A stretch of DNA of 64,000 nucleotides from Litsea cubeba (Eukaryota > Streptophyta > Magnoliopsida > Laurales > Lauraceae): the NCBI GenBank assembly GCA_012931725.1, contig CM022948.1, positions 113,140,833 through 113,204,832 on the forward strand, in the 5' to 3' direction. This document shows positions 43,033 to 54,799 of the stretch, in pieces. The position numbers were made by a program, and so were the translations under genes. Every line of letters begins with the position of its first letter. The first letter of the stretch is position 1. Below the pieces are notes generated by a model. That model saw only the letters and a list, made by a program, of their open reading frames with translations. It made no database searches and was not told where the DNA came from.

Positions 43033-43102
43033 ATTGGCGCCGTCTGTGGGGAAGTAATATCCCAACCTCCCCAACCTTCTTAACCTCAATCTCCCAGAAG
43101 CC

Positions 43103-45070
43103 ATGCCTCCGAAAGCTAGGAAGGGCGGAGAATCCTCGAGACCAATCCTCGAGCTACCAGTGCCGTCAACGGACGTCCCTCCTCAAGGGCGGTCCCGCAC
43201 GGTGCAGGGGCGCGTCTGCAGGCGAGGGCCGCTTAGGCTCTCAGCTCTTTGTCGAGTTCCCCTTCCAAGAGGGACTCGAGGCCTCGATCTCAGCAGAAGA
43301 AGTCATGCCACCCAGACGCGATGAGCGTCGGCATGAGCGTCCTCGGAAGGACAAAGCCGTGGCCGTAGGAGAAACGCGCCACGCTCAACCCCCTGCCGCT
43401 GGAGGGGTTCTCGAAGCCCAAACTGCTCTCCTCCAGAGGTAAGAGCAGCTGATTCGCGAGCTCCAGCAGCAGCTGAGGGCAGCGCAAACTGCCTCCTTGA
43501 GGCAGGTCTCTGAGCCTCAAGGGAAAAAGAGGGACACCCCCAGCAGGGCAGCCCAGCCTCCCCGCGAGGGCCTCAGAAATCATCTGGACCATAAACGGAG
43601 CCAGATTCATGACGAAGGCTCGAGCAACAGCCGAAGTCATCATAGCCGCGATGGCCGAGCCCATAGCCATCGCAGCCCAAACCATTCCAAGCGAAAGCCC
43701 AAAGCTCAGACCCCAGAGAAAGACGATGAGCAGGAGCGATTTGACAAACGCGTCAGATTGGCTCTCCAACACAACTTGGACATGCGGGATCAGAAGCAGA
43801 TCTGTGGTCACACTGATCTGGGGGGCTCACCCTTTACGAAAGACATCGAGCGCACCCCCTTGCCCAGGAAATTCTCTGTCCCGCGGTTCGTCCCCTACGA
43901 CGGACTGTCCGACCCGTCCGCTCACCTCTGACACTTCTCCCAGAAGATGTCCATCTGGGGGAATGAGGGTCACCTGAACTGCAAAATCTTCTCCTACAAT
44001 TTGGGTGACCTCCCCCTGAAGTGGTTCTGTTCTCTCCCAGAGAAGTCCATTTCGAGTTGGAAGGAGCTCCAGCTCTCCTTCCTGAAGAAGTTCCAAGCCT
44101 ACAGCGTCGTCCCCAAGAAAGAGGGGGACCTCCTCGCCCTGAGAATGAAGCAGGGTGAGACCCTCGCCATCTTCGCCCAGCGATTCTGGGCGGTCTACAG
44201 CCAGATTGAGGGCACCAGGGAAGAGATAGCAATCTACGCCTTCCAGCATGCCCTGATCCCCGGCCACGACCTGCGGAAGGACTTGGCCGGGAACCCCCAG
44301 AATCCATGCCAGAGTTGATGTCCCGGGTAAAGCGCTTCATCGCCCAGGAGGAAGATGAGATCCGAGCCCGGGATCAGGACGGGCATCCGGAGCCCGAGCA
44401 GAAGAGTAGCCAGCCTCGGCAGAGAGGCGGGAGGCCCTTCCAGAAGCAGGAGCCCAAGCAGGCCTGGGTCTCCAGTTCGGCGAAGCCTGCGTCGTCCAGG
44501 TCTGGGGGCGCCTGGAAGCCCAGACCTCCCTCCAGCGCCAGTCAGAGCGTCAACGTCGTCTTCAAGGAGCCGATCTACCGCATCCTGACCAAGATCAGGT
44601 CCAAGCCGTTCTTCAAGTACCCTCAGCCCATGAAGAATGAGCCCACCTCCGGCAGCCGAAGCAAGCTCTACTGCTCCTTCCATAGGGGTAACGGGCACAA
44701 GACCGAAGACTGCAAGTCTTTGCAGTGGTACCTGGAGAAGCTGGCCGAAGAGGGCCACATTCCAGAATTCGTCAAGGCAGGTGATGCCGGCGGCAGCGAG
44801 GGCCGAATTCACCAGAGCGCAGCCCAGGCCCCGGACAGTGAGGATTCAGAGAAGATCATTAACGTGATCCATCTGGCGTCCTCAGCTCCTGCTTCCTCGT
44901 CCCGGGGCAGCTCCCAGGCCCGTGCCGAAGCCAGGCGGGCTTCGCACGGGAAAGAAGTAATGAAAGCCGAACTCGCCCCGGCATCCAAGAAAGCCCGCCG
45001 CGACCGACCCGCCATCTCGTTTTCGGATCGAGATTCAGAGGTCACAACGACCCCCTGCTCCTCACCATGA
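43103..45070 (+). pseudogene. gag of copy C, disrupted
   Basis: The first stop of copies A and B is absent here (TCA instead of TAA, about 43,289-43,291), so that codon distinguishes the copies. An extra G near 43,210 shifts the N-terminal frame. The second TAA (about 43,440), the TGA (about 43,929) and the C-run frameshift are shared with the other copies. The zinc knuckle is intact (TEDC). The reading frame ends at 45070, overlapping the pol ATG. Confidence 0.85.
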
Positions 45071-48000
45071 AGCTGAGAGACTTCACCGTGAAGAGGATCC
45101 TCGTCGACTCCGGCAGCTCCTCCGAGGTCCTCTACTACGACTGCTTCAAGAAGATGAAACTCTCCGAAGCAGACCTCACGGAGGTCCGTGCACCCCTGCT
45201 AGGGTTGTCCGCCACGCCAGTCTATCCCAAGGGTAGGATCACCTTGGAGACCCGAGTTGGCGGAGCCTCCGTGTCGGCCGACTTTCTGGTCGTGGACGCC
45301 CCTTCTCCCTACAACGTCATTCTGGGCAGAACGTGGCTCCACAAGTTAGAAGCAGTCCCTTCTTCCCTCCACCAGAAGCTGAAGTTCGTCCTTGAGAACA
45401 AGGAGGGCAAGATGGAAGTAGTCACAGTGGAGGGAGATCAGCAGCAAGCCAGGCAGTGCATGCTGGCCGCAGTCCCGGCAGTGAAGGAGCCAGAGCGCGT
45501 CAACCTCGCCGAGTTTGAGAAAGGCCTCGATGAAATCGGCCGAGATCCCGAGAAGAAGAGCATCGAGGACCTGGCCGAGGTCAGGCTAAACCCGGCATAT
45601 CCAGACAGGTTCTTCCTGATTGGCACCCAGCTGCCAGACGAGGAGAGGGCCGAACTCTCTCGGTTCTTGATGCAGAACATCGACGTCTTCGCTTGGAGCC
45701 CAAGCGAAATGCCTGGGGTCGACCCTGAGGTCATGTGCCACAAGCTACATGTGGACCCCGACCACAAGCCGGTAGTGCAGAGGGCCCGAAGGACAGGGCT
45801 GCAGCAGACAGATGCGGTTGTCGAAGAAATCGACAACCTGCTGAAGGCAGGAGCCATCCGGGAAGTCCAGTACCCGGTATGGCTGGCCAACACGGTGGTG
45901 GTCAAGAAGAAAACTGGAAAGTGGAGGGTGTGCGTGGACTTCACAAACTTGAACAGGGCCTGCCCTAAAGATAGTTTCCCCCTTCCAAAGATTGACCAAC
46001 TGATCGACGCCACCGCTGGTCACGACCGAATGAGCTTCCTCGACGCCTACATGGGCTACCACCAGATCCCGCTCTACGAGCCTGACGAGGAGAAAACGTC
46101 ATTCATCACCCCCCGCGGCACTTACTGCTATAAGGTGATGCCCTTCGGGCTAAAGAACGCGGGGGCGACCTATCAGCGCCTCGTCACAAAGATGTTCCAG
46201 GCCCAGCTCGGCCGATCGGTAGAGGTGTACATCGACGACATGGTCGTCAAATCTGTGCGCTCCAGCGACCATCTGGCGGATCTCGGCCAAGTCTTCGACA
46301 TCCTTCGCGCATACAAGCTCAAGCTAAACGCTTCCAAGTGCGCCTTCGGCGTAGCCTCTGGCAAGTTCCTCGGCAGCTTGGTAACGCGGAGGGGGATAGA
46401 GGCTAATCCGGACCAGATCACTGCAATCCAGGGCATCCAGAGCCCCTCTACCACGAAGGAAGTTCAGAAGCTCACAGGAATGGCTGCCGCACTCAATCGC
46501 TTCATCAGCCGGTCATCAGATATGTGCAGGCCTTTCTTTCAGCTTCTAAAGAAAAATTTGAAATTCCAATGGACCCCCGAGTGCGACCAGGCATTGGCCG
46601 CGCTCAAGACATATCTGATGTCACCACCCTTACTCTCCACCCCGACTTTGGGGGAGATTCTGTATTTGTACCTTGCGGTCTCGGATCACGCAGTGAGCTC
46701 CGTCCTCATCAAGGAGGACGAGGGAATTCAAAAGCCAATTTATTATACGAGCAAGACCCTGCTCGATGCCGAGACCAGGTACCTTCTATTGGAGAAGCTT
46801 GCGTTGGCTCTCGTCAGTGCCTCCCTTAAGCTCTCCCATTATTTCCAATCCCACACCATTGTGGTGATCACGGAGCACCCGCTCCGTTCAGTGTTCAAGA
46901 AGGCTGACTTTTCAGGGCGAATATCAAAGTGGGCAGTTGAACTGGGGCAGTATGATATACAGTACCGTCCCCGAACTGCGATCAAAGCCCAGATTCTGGC
47001 AGACTTCATTGTCGAATTCGTCTCCCCCAACCCGGCTCCGACCCAGCTCGGCACGGCACTGGGGGCACAGGGCACGAGCCAGTAGAAACTGAGGTCGAGC
47101 AGTCTCCCACCTCGGCATGGAAGATCTTTGTCGACGGATCGTCCACCTCCAAGAGAGCTGGCGCCGGCATAGTTCTCCAATCGCCAGAGGGTCTGGTCAT
47201 AGAGCAGGCCTTCACCCTGGACTTCAAAGCGACAAACAATGAGGCAGAGTACGAAGCACTGATTGCAGGGTTGAACAGCGCCCAAATCCTCGGAGCCCAG
47301 CACCTGGTGATCTTCAGCGACTCTCAACTGGTAACTAGCCAGCTCGCTGGAGACTACCAGGCCAGGGACGACAGGATGGCGGCCTACTTGTCCCTTGCGA
47401 AAAAAACTGCTCTCTCATTTCCAGAAAGCCGAGGTCAGGCAAATATCCCGAGATACCAACATGCACGCAGATGCGCTTGCAAACCTGGCCTCCGCTGTCC
47501 AAGCAGGGAAGAAAACGACCATCGAGGTTGGGTCAGTATCAAGGTCAAGTCTAGAGCTCCATTCATCTCGGCTTGTCCTCTGTGCTGACCTCGGCCCAAG
47601 CTGGATGGATCCAATCGTCGCCTACTTGAAGGACGACCAGCTCCCTGAGGACAAGGCTGAAGCCCACAGGATCAGACTCAAGGCAACTCGATTCTGGCTC
47701 TCTCCCGAAGGCAAACTCTACAGGAAATCCTTCACAGGTCCATACCTCCAATGCGTCCATCCAAGCAAGGTGGACGACTTCCTGTATGAGATCCACGAAG
47801 AAATCTGCGGCAGTCACATAGGAGGTCGATCCCTGGCTTACAGAGCAATAAGCCAGGGCTACTGGTGGCCCTACATGCAGAAAGACGTGCAGGTCTACGC
47901 CAGGAAATGCGAGAAGTGCCAGAAGTTCTCCCACTACCTCCATCAGCCAGCACAAGATCTGAGTCCCCTCTCTAGCCCATGGCCCTTCGCTCAATGGGGC

Positions 48001-48839
48001 CTGGACATTGTGGGGCCTCTTCACCGAGCTCCAGGAAACAAGAGATGGCTGATAGTGGCTACGGACTACTTCACAAAATGGATAGAAGCTGAACCGTTAT
48101 CTTCAATCACGGACAGGGACTCCAGGAACTTCGTTTGGAAAAACATCCTTACAAGGTTCGGCATCCCCCGGACCCTGATTTCGGATAACGGGACTCAGTT
48201 CGACTCCAAGTCCTTCAAAGACTTCTGCCAAGAGCACGGCATCAGAAATCATTACTCCACTCCGGCATATCCACAGAGTAATGGCCAGGCAGAAATCTCC
48301 AACAAAGTGATCCTGGACGGCCTGAAGAAGCGACTGGACAAGGCAAAGGGCAGATGGACAGAGGAGCTTCCGAGCGTGCTGTGGGCATACAGAACAACTC
48401 CAAGGAGGTCCACCTCGGCAACACCTTTCTCTCTGGCCTACGGGATGGAGGCAGTCATTCCTTTGGAAATCGGCCTTCCTACCCTGAGGACAGAGCTAGT
48501 CGACCAAGGCCGAAATGAGCAAACCTGGCAATGGAGCTGGAGCTGGCAGACGAGCGACGAGAAGCAGCAGCCCTGCGACCGACCGACTATCAGCAGCGGT
48601 TAGCTAGGGCATACAATCAAAATGTCATAGAAAGAAAGTTCTCCGCGGGAGAGCTGGTTCTAAAGAAAACCCTGCCAGCTGACAGAGAGCCAAACGAAGG
48701 GAAGCTGGCCCCGAACTGGCATGGCCCGTTCAGAGTAGTCTCACTGGCAGGAAAGTCAGCCTACAAGCTCGAAGACTTAGAAGGCAAGCCACTGCCAAGA
48801 CCATGGAATGCATCCCACTTGAAGAAATTTTATTTCTAA
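45067..48839 (+). pseudogene. pol of copy C, three frameshifts
   Basis: PR, RT and the first RNase H are open to 47085. One G is missing in the run at 47,061-47,065, just before the second RNase H; one A is added at 47,400-47,406; one base is lost near 48,519 (AATGAGCAAACC), shifting the integrase C-terminus, which continues to 48839. A substitution turns YRGYHQ into YMGYHQ in RT. Integrase DDE residues are unchanged. Confidence 0.88.
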
Positions 48840-49560
48840 GGATGTAATGAATCTCAGAATCAATAAAAGCAGCTTTCGCCTTGTCATCAATCTGTCGTCT
48901 CTCTCTGACTGACTCCGGCAGCCCTGGGTCTACGCCCTGGAAATGGCCTGGAGTTCTTACACTCAGCCGTTTCCTAAAGTCCCGGGTTTTGAACCCACTC
49001 AAGGGTCTACGCCCTGGAAATGGCCTGGAGTTCTTACACTCAGCCGTTTCCTAAAGTCCCGGGTTTTGAACCCACTCAAGGGTCTACGCCCTGGAAATGG
49101 CCTGGAGTTCTTACACTCAGCCGTTTCCTAAAGTCCCGGGTTTTGAACCCACTCAAGGGTCTACGCCCTGGAAATGGCCTGGAGTTCTTACACTCAGCCG
49201 TTTCCTAAAGTCCCGGGTTTTGAACCCACTCAAGGGTTAACAGCCCTGGAAAAGGCCTCGAGTTCGGACACTCGGCCGAATTCCTAAAATCAGGGATTCA
49301 TCCCACTCTACAAGGGTTCGTAGCCCTGGAAGGAGGCCTCGAGTTCGGACACTCGGCCGAATTCCTAAAATCAGGGTTTCATCCCACTCTACAAGGGTTC
49401 GTAGCCCTGGAAGGAGGCCTCGAGTTCGGACACTCGGCCGAATTCCTAAAATCAGGGTTTTTACCCCTCTACAAGGGTCTACCGCCCTGGGAATGGTCTG
49501 GAGTTCCTACACTCCGACATTTCCTAAAGTCCGGGTGTATACACCCCTCAAAGATCATTG
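48840..49560 (+). repeat. 3' tandem repeats of copy C, array continuing into unique sequence
   Basis: Four 77-bp units, then three ~80-bp units without the shortened one seen in A and B, then a mixed unit (CTACCGCCCTGGGAATGGTC). This copy shows the original right edge of the array, leading into the single-copy 3' region. Confidence 0.88.
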
Positions 49561-51076
49561 CCGAGCTCACGCTCACATAGCCGAGACCAGCGGAATGATG
49601 ATTCCACTTCGGCACAAGGCAGCTCGTCTCGGCCAAAGCCAGCCATTTCGGCCAAGGTCAGTTTTTCAGAGAGAAAGAGCTGTGCCAGCACTCAAACACA
49701 CAAAAATGCAAGTATTCCAGAACAGTGCAAGGAAAGTAAGAAAGAACTCAAAAGCATTGTACACAGTTTGAGTGATCACAGAACTCCTCCTTTTTATTCA
49801 TTGTAAACTGCTTCATTACAAAAGTTACAGAACAGAAAGCAAAGTACAAAAAGGAGGATCGCAGTCCTCTGAAAACAGAAAATGAAGTGAAAACTGGGAG
49901 ACTCTGATCTTCACCGACTCTTCAGGCTGCAGGCTCGAAGACGCCGGATCGTTGCCTGGAGGTTCTGAGTGATCCTGAATTTCATTGAGCTCTACAATAC
50001 ACTTTGGTTGGTCAGACCAAAGCGATTGCAGAGCACCTCCAGTTCGGAGGCCCTGGACCTCGCTGAGCTCTTCATCAACACCCTCCGGTCAGTGAGACCC
50101 AAATTTGAAGAGCCCCCAGGTCCAGCAAGCCTCTACTCCACCCTTAGTCTTACGATCCTGACACGGCGCAAGGGGCTCGCAGGAAGCTCGATGCCACCCA
50201 AGACCCTGCAGGATCGCCAGACGCCCAGGACCCGACCATCCCGCAGTTGCAGCGGATTCCCCTGCAACCTGACCAGGGACGGTCGGCCATGAACCCGCGT
50301 TCAGAGAGCGCGTGGTCCACGGGGAGTTCCTTCAGAGAGCGCGCAGACCACGACGGGCTTCTCCCCTTGGAGAAAGTCGTCCACAGGCGCAAGGGTTCCC
50401 CCCGGATCGAAGATTGCAGAATGTCTACCAGCCATGGTTCCTACGTCTATGTGATTTAAACTGTCCTATTTCCGTTTCTTTTCTTCTCCCATGGCGAGCT
50501 TGCCACCCCTGCTTATAGGAAGAAGAAGGGCTCAGTCTCCGAAGGAAGTTATGGGGGCGAAGTCTCCCACGCGTTACTCGGGATGCACGACTGTTGACCA
50601 GCGATCCCGATGGCGCCACGTGGAGACATCCGTCCGTTTCCCTCATTGGCCGTGCCACCACGCTTATTGCTATTTATGGTCTCCAGAATACGGAGAACTG
50701 GCACAGACAGCTATGAGGACCGTTTGACTCCTTCTACCTCAAGAGTCACGCGTTATATTAAAGGCATTCAAATACCATTCAATGCCACATCCAGAAATGA
50801 AAGAGAGACAAATGCAGAGAAAAATGCACAAGTAAAGAAGCCCGACTTTCATTGAATTGACAGAGAGTTACAAAGCTGAGAAGCAAAAACATTACATACA
50901 AGAGGACAGAAATAAAGAGGAGCCCGGCTACTGTGGTTTCGGTGACTCCACTAGGTCGATCACCGTATCTGCTGGACCAGTGGATTCGGCCAAAACCACG
51001 ACCTCGCCCGAACCAGGGGCAGAAGAGGCCTCACCCTGAGGCACGGCCAAAGCATCGCTGGCGACCGGGGCATCGC
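49561..51076. other. Single-copy 3' region of the gypsy element, no gene assigned
   Basis: Between the repeats and the antisense gene. Small ORFs on both strands, none recognisable. It probably contains the 3' UTR of the sense transcript and of the antisense gene. Words such as TTCATTGAATTGACAGAGAG (about 50,848) and TTCATTGTAAACTGCTTCAT (about 49,797) suggest diverged internal duplications. Confidence 0.4.
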
Positions 51077-53387
51077 TCAAGACGGGGCAGCTGGAGCGTC
51101 TTCCGGAGCAGGAACGACTGCAGGAGCTTCAACTGGGGCACTTTCGGCAGTAGGAGCGGAGCTCGGCTCAGGAGCCGAGTCCGAGTACTTCGGCAGGTCC
51201 CGATAGACAGGATAGTCTTCAGGGACCCCCGCACGTCTCAGTGCGTCCAGGCATCCTTCCTCGAACAGGATGGCGGTGATCTCCTCCACCTGCTTCTCAT
51301 ACAGCTCAGTGGCGTGATCCACCCCATCCTGGAAGGCGGACTGGGCCTCGGATAGAAGAGAGGCCTTCTCCTTCTCCAGCTCGGCGTTCGCCGTCTTCAA
51401 CTTTGCTGTTTCGGCGCGCCCAGCCAACACTTCCCCGCGCAGCCTCGTCCCCTCAGCCGTCGATTCAGCCTTCAATCTTGCCAATTCCGACTCCAGCTCG
51501 GCGGTCTTCTTGTTCCTCGCCCAGACCTCGCCTTTCAGATGATTGGCCTTCGACGTAAGTTCGGCGACATCAGCCAGAGCCGATGCCAGCCGAGCAGCCT
51601 CTTCAGCGCTGGCCTTCTTCATCCCCTCCATTCCCTTCCGCGACTCTTCCAGCTCCTTCTTCAGCCTGTCTCTCTCGGACTCCAGCTGGGAGACCCTCGT
51701 CGCGTTCCTGTCGCTCCTTCCCACCACGGTCAGGAGCCTCTGCACGTTCTGCAAATGGAAAAAGTGGGTCAAACCGGGGCAGTCAAGCTAAGTTACTTGA
51801 AGAAAAGCGCTGAAAACACTTACCAGGAGGTTGGCCTGGATCGCCGAAACCATCAGGCTCTCATCGTCGAACCTCTCGTGCGTCTCCATGTCTCGTGGCA
51901 GAGCACAGGCCTTGGCGAGAGCCCCGATCACCTCGGCATTCCCCATCAGCCGGTCCTCGACGTTCAGAGGCTTACCGGGCTGAGTCTCCATCCTCGGCCT
52001 CCATGGCGCTGGGGCACTTCGGGGTCCGGAGGCCGATCCAGACCCTTGCCCCACCGAGATCGTCAGCTCGCGGGTCGCCCCGCCGGTCGGCTTGCTGGCC
52101 GGCGCACTCTTCTCAGTTGGAGCCTTGGCTCCGGGGGCCCACGCAGGGGTCTTACCCTTCGGAGGATGTTCATCCCCCATGTCCTTCTCCCCCGCCTTTG
52201 CCTTCTTCCTAGGCGGGGACCTCTCCCTCGGGCGCTCCGGCGAGCGTCGCCGCACTCCCGCGCTCGGAGCAGGAACAGAAGCAGAGGCAGGAGCAGGAGC
52301 AGAAGTAGCGCCAGCACCCCCCGAGCCTGAAACTTCGCGGGTACTGGCAGAAGATGGCGTCGCAGAGGAAGAAGACCCCCGCCTGAACTTGGCCGCTAGG
52401 TCCTTAACGGCTGGCTCCCTCGACCTTCCCGCCATGTCTTCTTCCCGATCGGAAGAATAAGCGTCCACTATCTGCCTCAGGTTCGACGGTTCCGAACTTG
52501 AAGTGGACGCCTCGGAACCAGATGCAGCTCGGCTCGCAACTGGATCAGTCAGAGGGATCCCGGCAGGCACGGCAACAGAAACGGTTGGACGATCAGGGTG
52601 CCCCTCGTCCACCTCGGCTACACCAGTCCTCCTGTAGTGACCGCGATACCTCGGCTCGTACCCGAGCAGCTTCCAAGCTGACCGGGTCTCGTGCCCCTTG
52701 TATCCCTCAACTTTGTTGATGTTGGCAACGTTCTTCCTCCAGCCTTCACTCGCAGCTCGGCGTCGCCTAGCACCTACCTCTGCACAACATACAATCAAGA
52801 GTGTCAGCTCGGCATCGCCGAGATCAAGCAAAGCAATAGAGAGAAAAGAGGCGATGTTTACTTGGGACAGTTCCGGGGCGACGTGGGACCATCAGCCTCC
52901 TGCTTTCACCATCGCCGAACTCCCAGTCCCCCGACACACAGAAGACGGTCTCCTCGGCATTCTTACTTGAATCCTCCAAGGCCAGGACGAAGCCTCTCCG
53001 CTGCGGCTTCACCCGGAGATAATATTTCCCTTCTCCAGCCTTGCAGATGTCGTAGGTATCCTCAATATCGTGGACACCTAGGTCGGTCCCTAGAATCTCA
53101 TTCAGCTTCGCCGTGCCCATGATGACCTTATAGCCATTGGGCATCAGCTGGCAAGGGGTAAGGGACCAGGTGCTGAGACAAGCCCTAAGCAAGGGGTGCA
53201 TAGGAAACCTGACCCCACCCTCGATCACGGAGATCAGAGGGAACGGCATCCAGCCGCAAGACCAGCGCATCGTGACACCATCGGCGGGATCCGCCGGTTT
53301 GAGTAGGACTCGCTCCGGAATATCGAAGGCGGCCCTAAATCTGGCTATGCCCTCTTCGGTATCTAAACTGAACCTAGGGGTGCCCAT
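51077..53387 (-). CDS. Antisense extra gene of the Tat element, three exons, ~717 aa
   Basis: Three - strand exons with GT-AG borders and matching phases: 53387-52862, 52779-51824 and 51748-51077. Exon 1 (MGTPRFSLDTEEGIARFRAA, MRWSCGWMPFPLISVIEGGV, FPMHPLLRACLSTW) matches the plant 'putative gypsy type transposon' domain (PF04195 by recognition). Exon 2 is Ser/Pro/Ala-rich with a basic RERSPPRKKAKAG patch that could be a nuclear signal. Exon 3 is a long coiled coil (SQLESERDRLKKELEESRKG, AELTSKANHLKGEVWARNKK) with an acidic Pro/Ala tail. Antisense extra ORFs are known in Tat elements; their function is not established. The frame is free of stops and it was not duplicated with gag-pol. Confidence 0.8.
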
Positions 53388-53617
53388 GTCTAAAAAGAAG
53401 GGGACAGCAAAAGAAAAACCCTAAAGGCTGCTAAACCCTAGGAAAGAGCTACACAGAGGCGCGAAGCAACTTACAGAGACGAAAGGGGCGACTCGAGTAC
53501 AGATCCAGAAACGCCCTATGGTCGTCCTCGCTAGAAAGATCTTGAGCAGCAGAGCAGAAATCGGAGATGAAGGCGAAGGCGAAAAGAAATCAGAGACGAG
53601 AAGGGAAGAAGACGACC

Positions 53618-53627
53618 CTATTTATGG
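53618..53627 (-). promoter_or_regulatory. Candidate TATA box for the antisense gene
   Basis: Read on -, CCATAAATAG lies about 230 bases upstream of the antisense ATG at 53387, inside the element just before its 3' LTR. A plausible dedicated promoter; inference from position and sequence only. Confidence 0.4.
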
Positions 53628-53880
53628 AGAAGAAACCCTCGGCGCGCGCTGCTTTCGAAATTCGAAAGGACAGATTTCGCGATCCGCGCCCATTCCATCA
53701 ATAAGACAGCGCAATCAGTGAAGAGGCGACGCGTGTAGCCGTCGACTCGCTTCCCAGTACAGACAGGTCAGAGCGTTTATTGCTTCAGGACAGTTGAAGC
53801 GACACCAGGCAATGATCGCCGCATCCCCAGACGGATTCTTCTAGCTTTCCACCCCTAAAGGCTAGGACGCTTAAGAGGTC

Positions 53881-53897
53881 AAAAGCTAGGGGGCAAT
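53881..53897 (+). other. Polypurine tract of the gypsy element
   Basis: AAAAGCTAGGGGGCAAT directly before the 3' LTR. It is the expected priming site for plus-strand DNA synthesis. Confidence 0.75.
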
Positions 53898-54794
53898 TGT
53901 GTGGGGAGATTTCCAGAACCACAGGATTACGCTAATCAGAGCCATCAGATGAGACTAAGCACTCTCACGTGCCATCCGCGTGCCATCCACGTGGCACCAA
54001 GCTCACCCCGGCTACCAGGACAGGGGGTCCGGCCGAAGTCAGGCAGCTCCGGGCCACTAGCACCGAACTGGTCCACCCCGGGTGCCATCTCGGCAGGGAG
54101 CTCCACCTCGGCTGAAGGAGCCGGGACGGAAGCCGAAGCAAGAGAGAACCTCCACTTGCGCCCCTCATCCCCCACGTCATCAGGCACGTGGAGGAATTGG
54201 GGCGCAAGCTAGTGAGACAGATGCGACATCCAGCCGCTCACAATCTTCGCCAGATCCCTGACAGGGCGGCATCCAGCGGCTGAGGCCACATCAGGGCAGG
54301 GCCCGAGGGCAGATCCGATGGTACCCTACCGCCAAAGGCGTCCAACACGATCTGGCCCAACAAGACGAGCATTAAATGCGACGTGGGCTGACCCGACGCG
54401 CATTTAATGCAAAGTGGGCTGGATTGGACCGCATTCAATGCAACGTGGGCTGATCGTGACTTCTCAGTCGAATCACGGGACCCACACCAAAATATCCTCC
54501 AAGGATACAACCCAAGCCTCTATAAATAGAGCCTCAAACCACCATCAAAGGTACGCACATTTTCATACACAGAGCCGTTACTCTGCCTCTCTTCTTCCTC
54601 TCCTTCCATTGTTCCAGTTCCCTCACTGACTTTGGCATCGGAGAGCCTTGCGCCGCCCAGGCCAGGGTCCTTTGATCGTTTGCTCTTCTCTTTCAGGCTT
54701 TCGGATGGTACCCAGTCATTCCCAGTCATCATCATCTCGGATAAGTCCTCTAAGGCTCCCCCGTTATTGTGGGTCATTATTTTCTGCACCTACA
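53898..54794 (+). repeat. 3' LTR of the gypsy array
   Basis: 897 bp, TGTGTGGGGAGATTTCC...TGCACCTACA. In the CTTGCGCCCCTCATCC segment it agrees with the truncated LTRs rather than with the 5' LTR, supporting the view that the internal copies derive from recombination with this end. Confidence 0.92.
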
Positions 54795-54799
54795 ATATT
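54795..54799. repeat. Right 5-bp target duplication of the gypsy array
   Basis: ATATT, identical to 27874-27878. Confidence 0.88.

Larger units (their letters stand above)
27879..54794 (+). mobile_element. Ty3/gypsy Tat-lineage retrotransposon insertion with three tandem gag-pol copies, 26.9 kb
   Basis: It starts with a full LTR (27879-28770), ends with a full LTR (53898-54794), and is flanked by one 5-bp duplication. Inside, gag-pol is present three times with a period of about 7,131 bp (pol starts 30804, 37935, 45067), separated by two identical 5'-truncated LTRs (35238-35900 and 42370-43032). The 3' region after the last copy (49.56-53.9 kb) is present once and carries an antisense gene. 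The domain order PR, RT, Ty3-type RNase H, second (archaeal-type) RNase H, INT marks the Tat lineage. A single-copy version would be about 12.7 kb, normal for Tat elements. The array therefore looks like one insertion expanded by unequal recombination. Confidence 0.93.

Noticed and set aside
51539..52330. 263-codon + strand ORF opposite the antisense gene
   Set aside because: Arises from GC-rich codons of the - strand gene, crosses its intron boundary, and has no domain.
27879..54794. Nested insertion of three independent gypsy elements
   Set aside because: Only the outer ends have a target duplication, and the internal LTRs are identically truncated and directly joined to internal repeats, which nested insertion would not produce.
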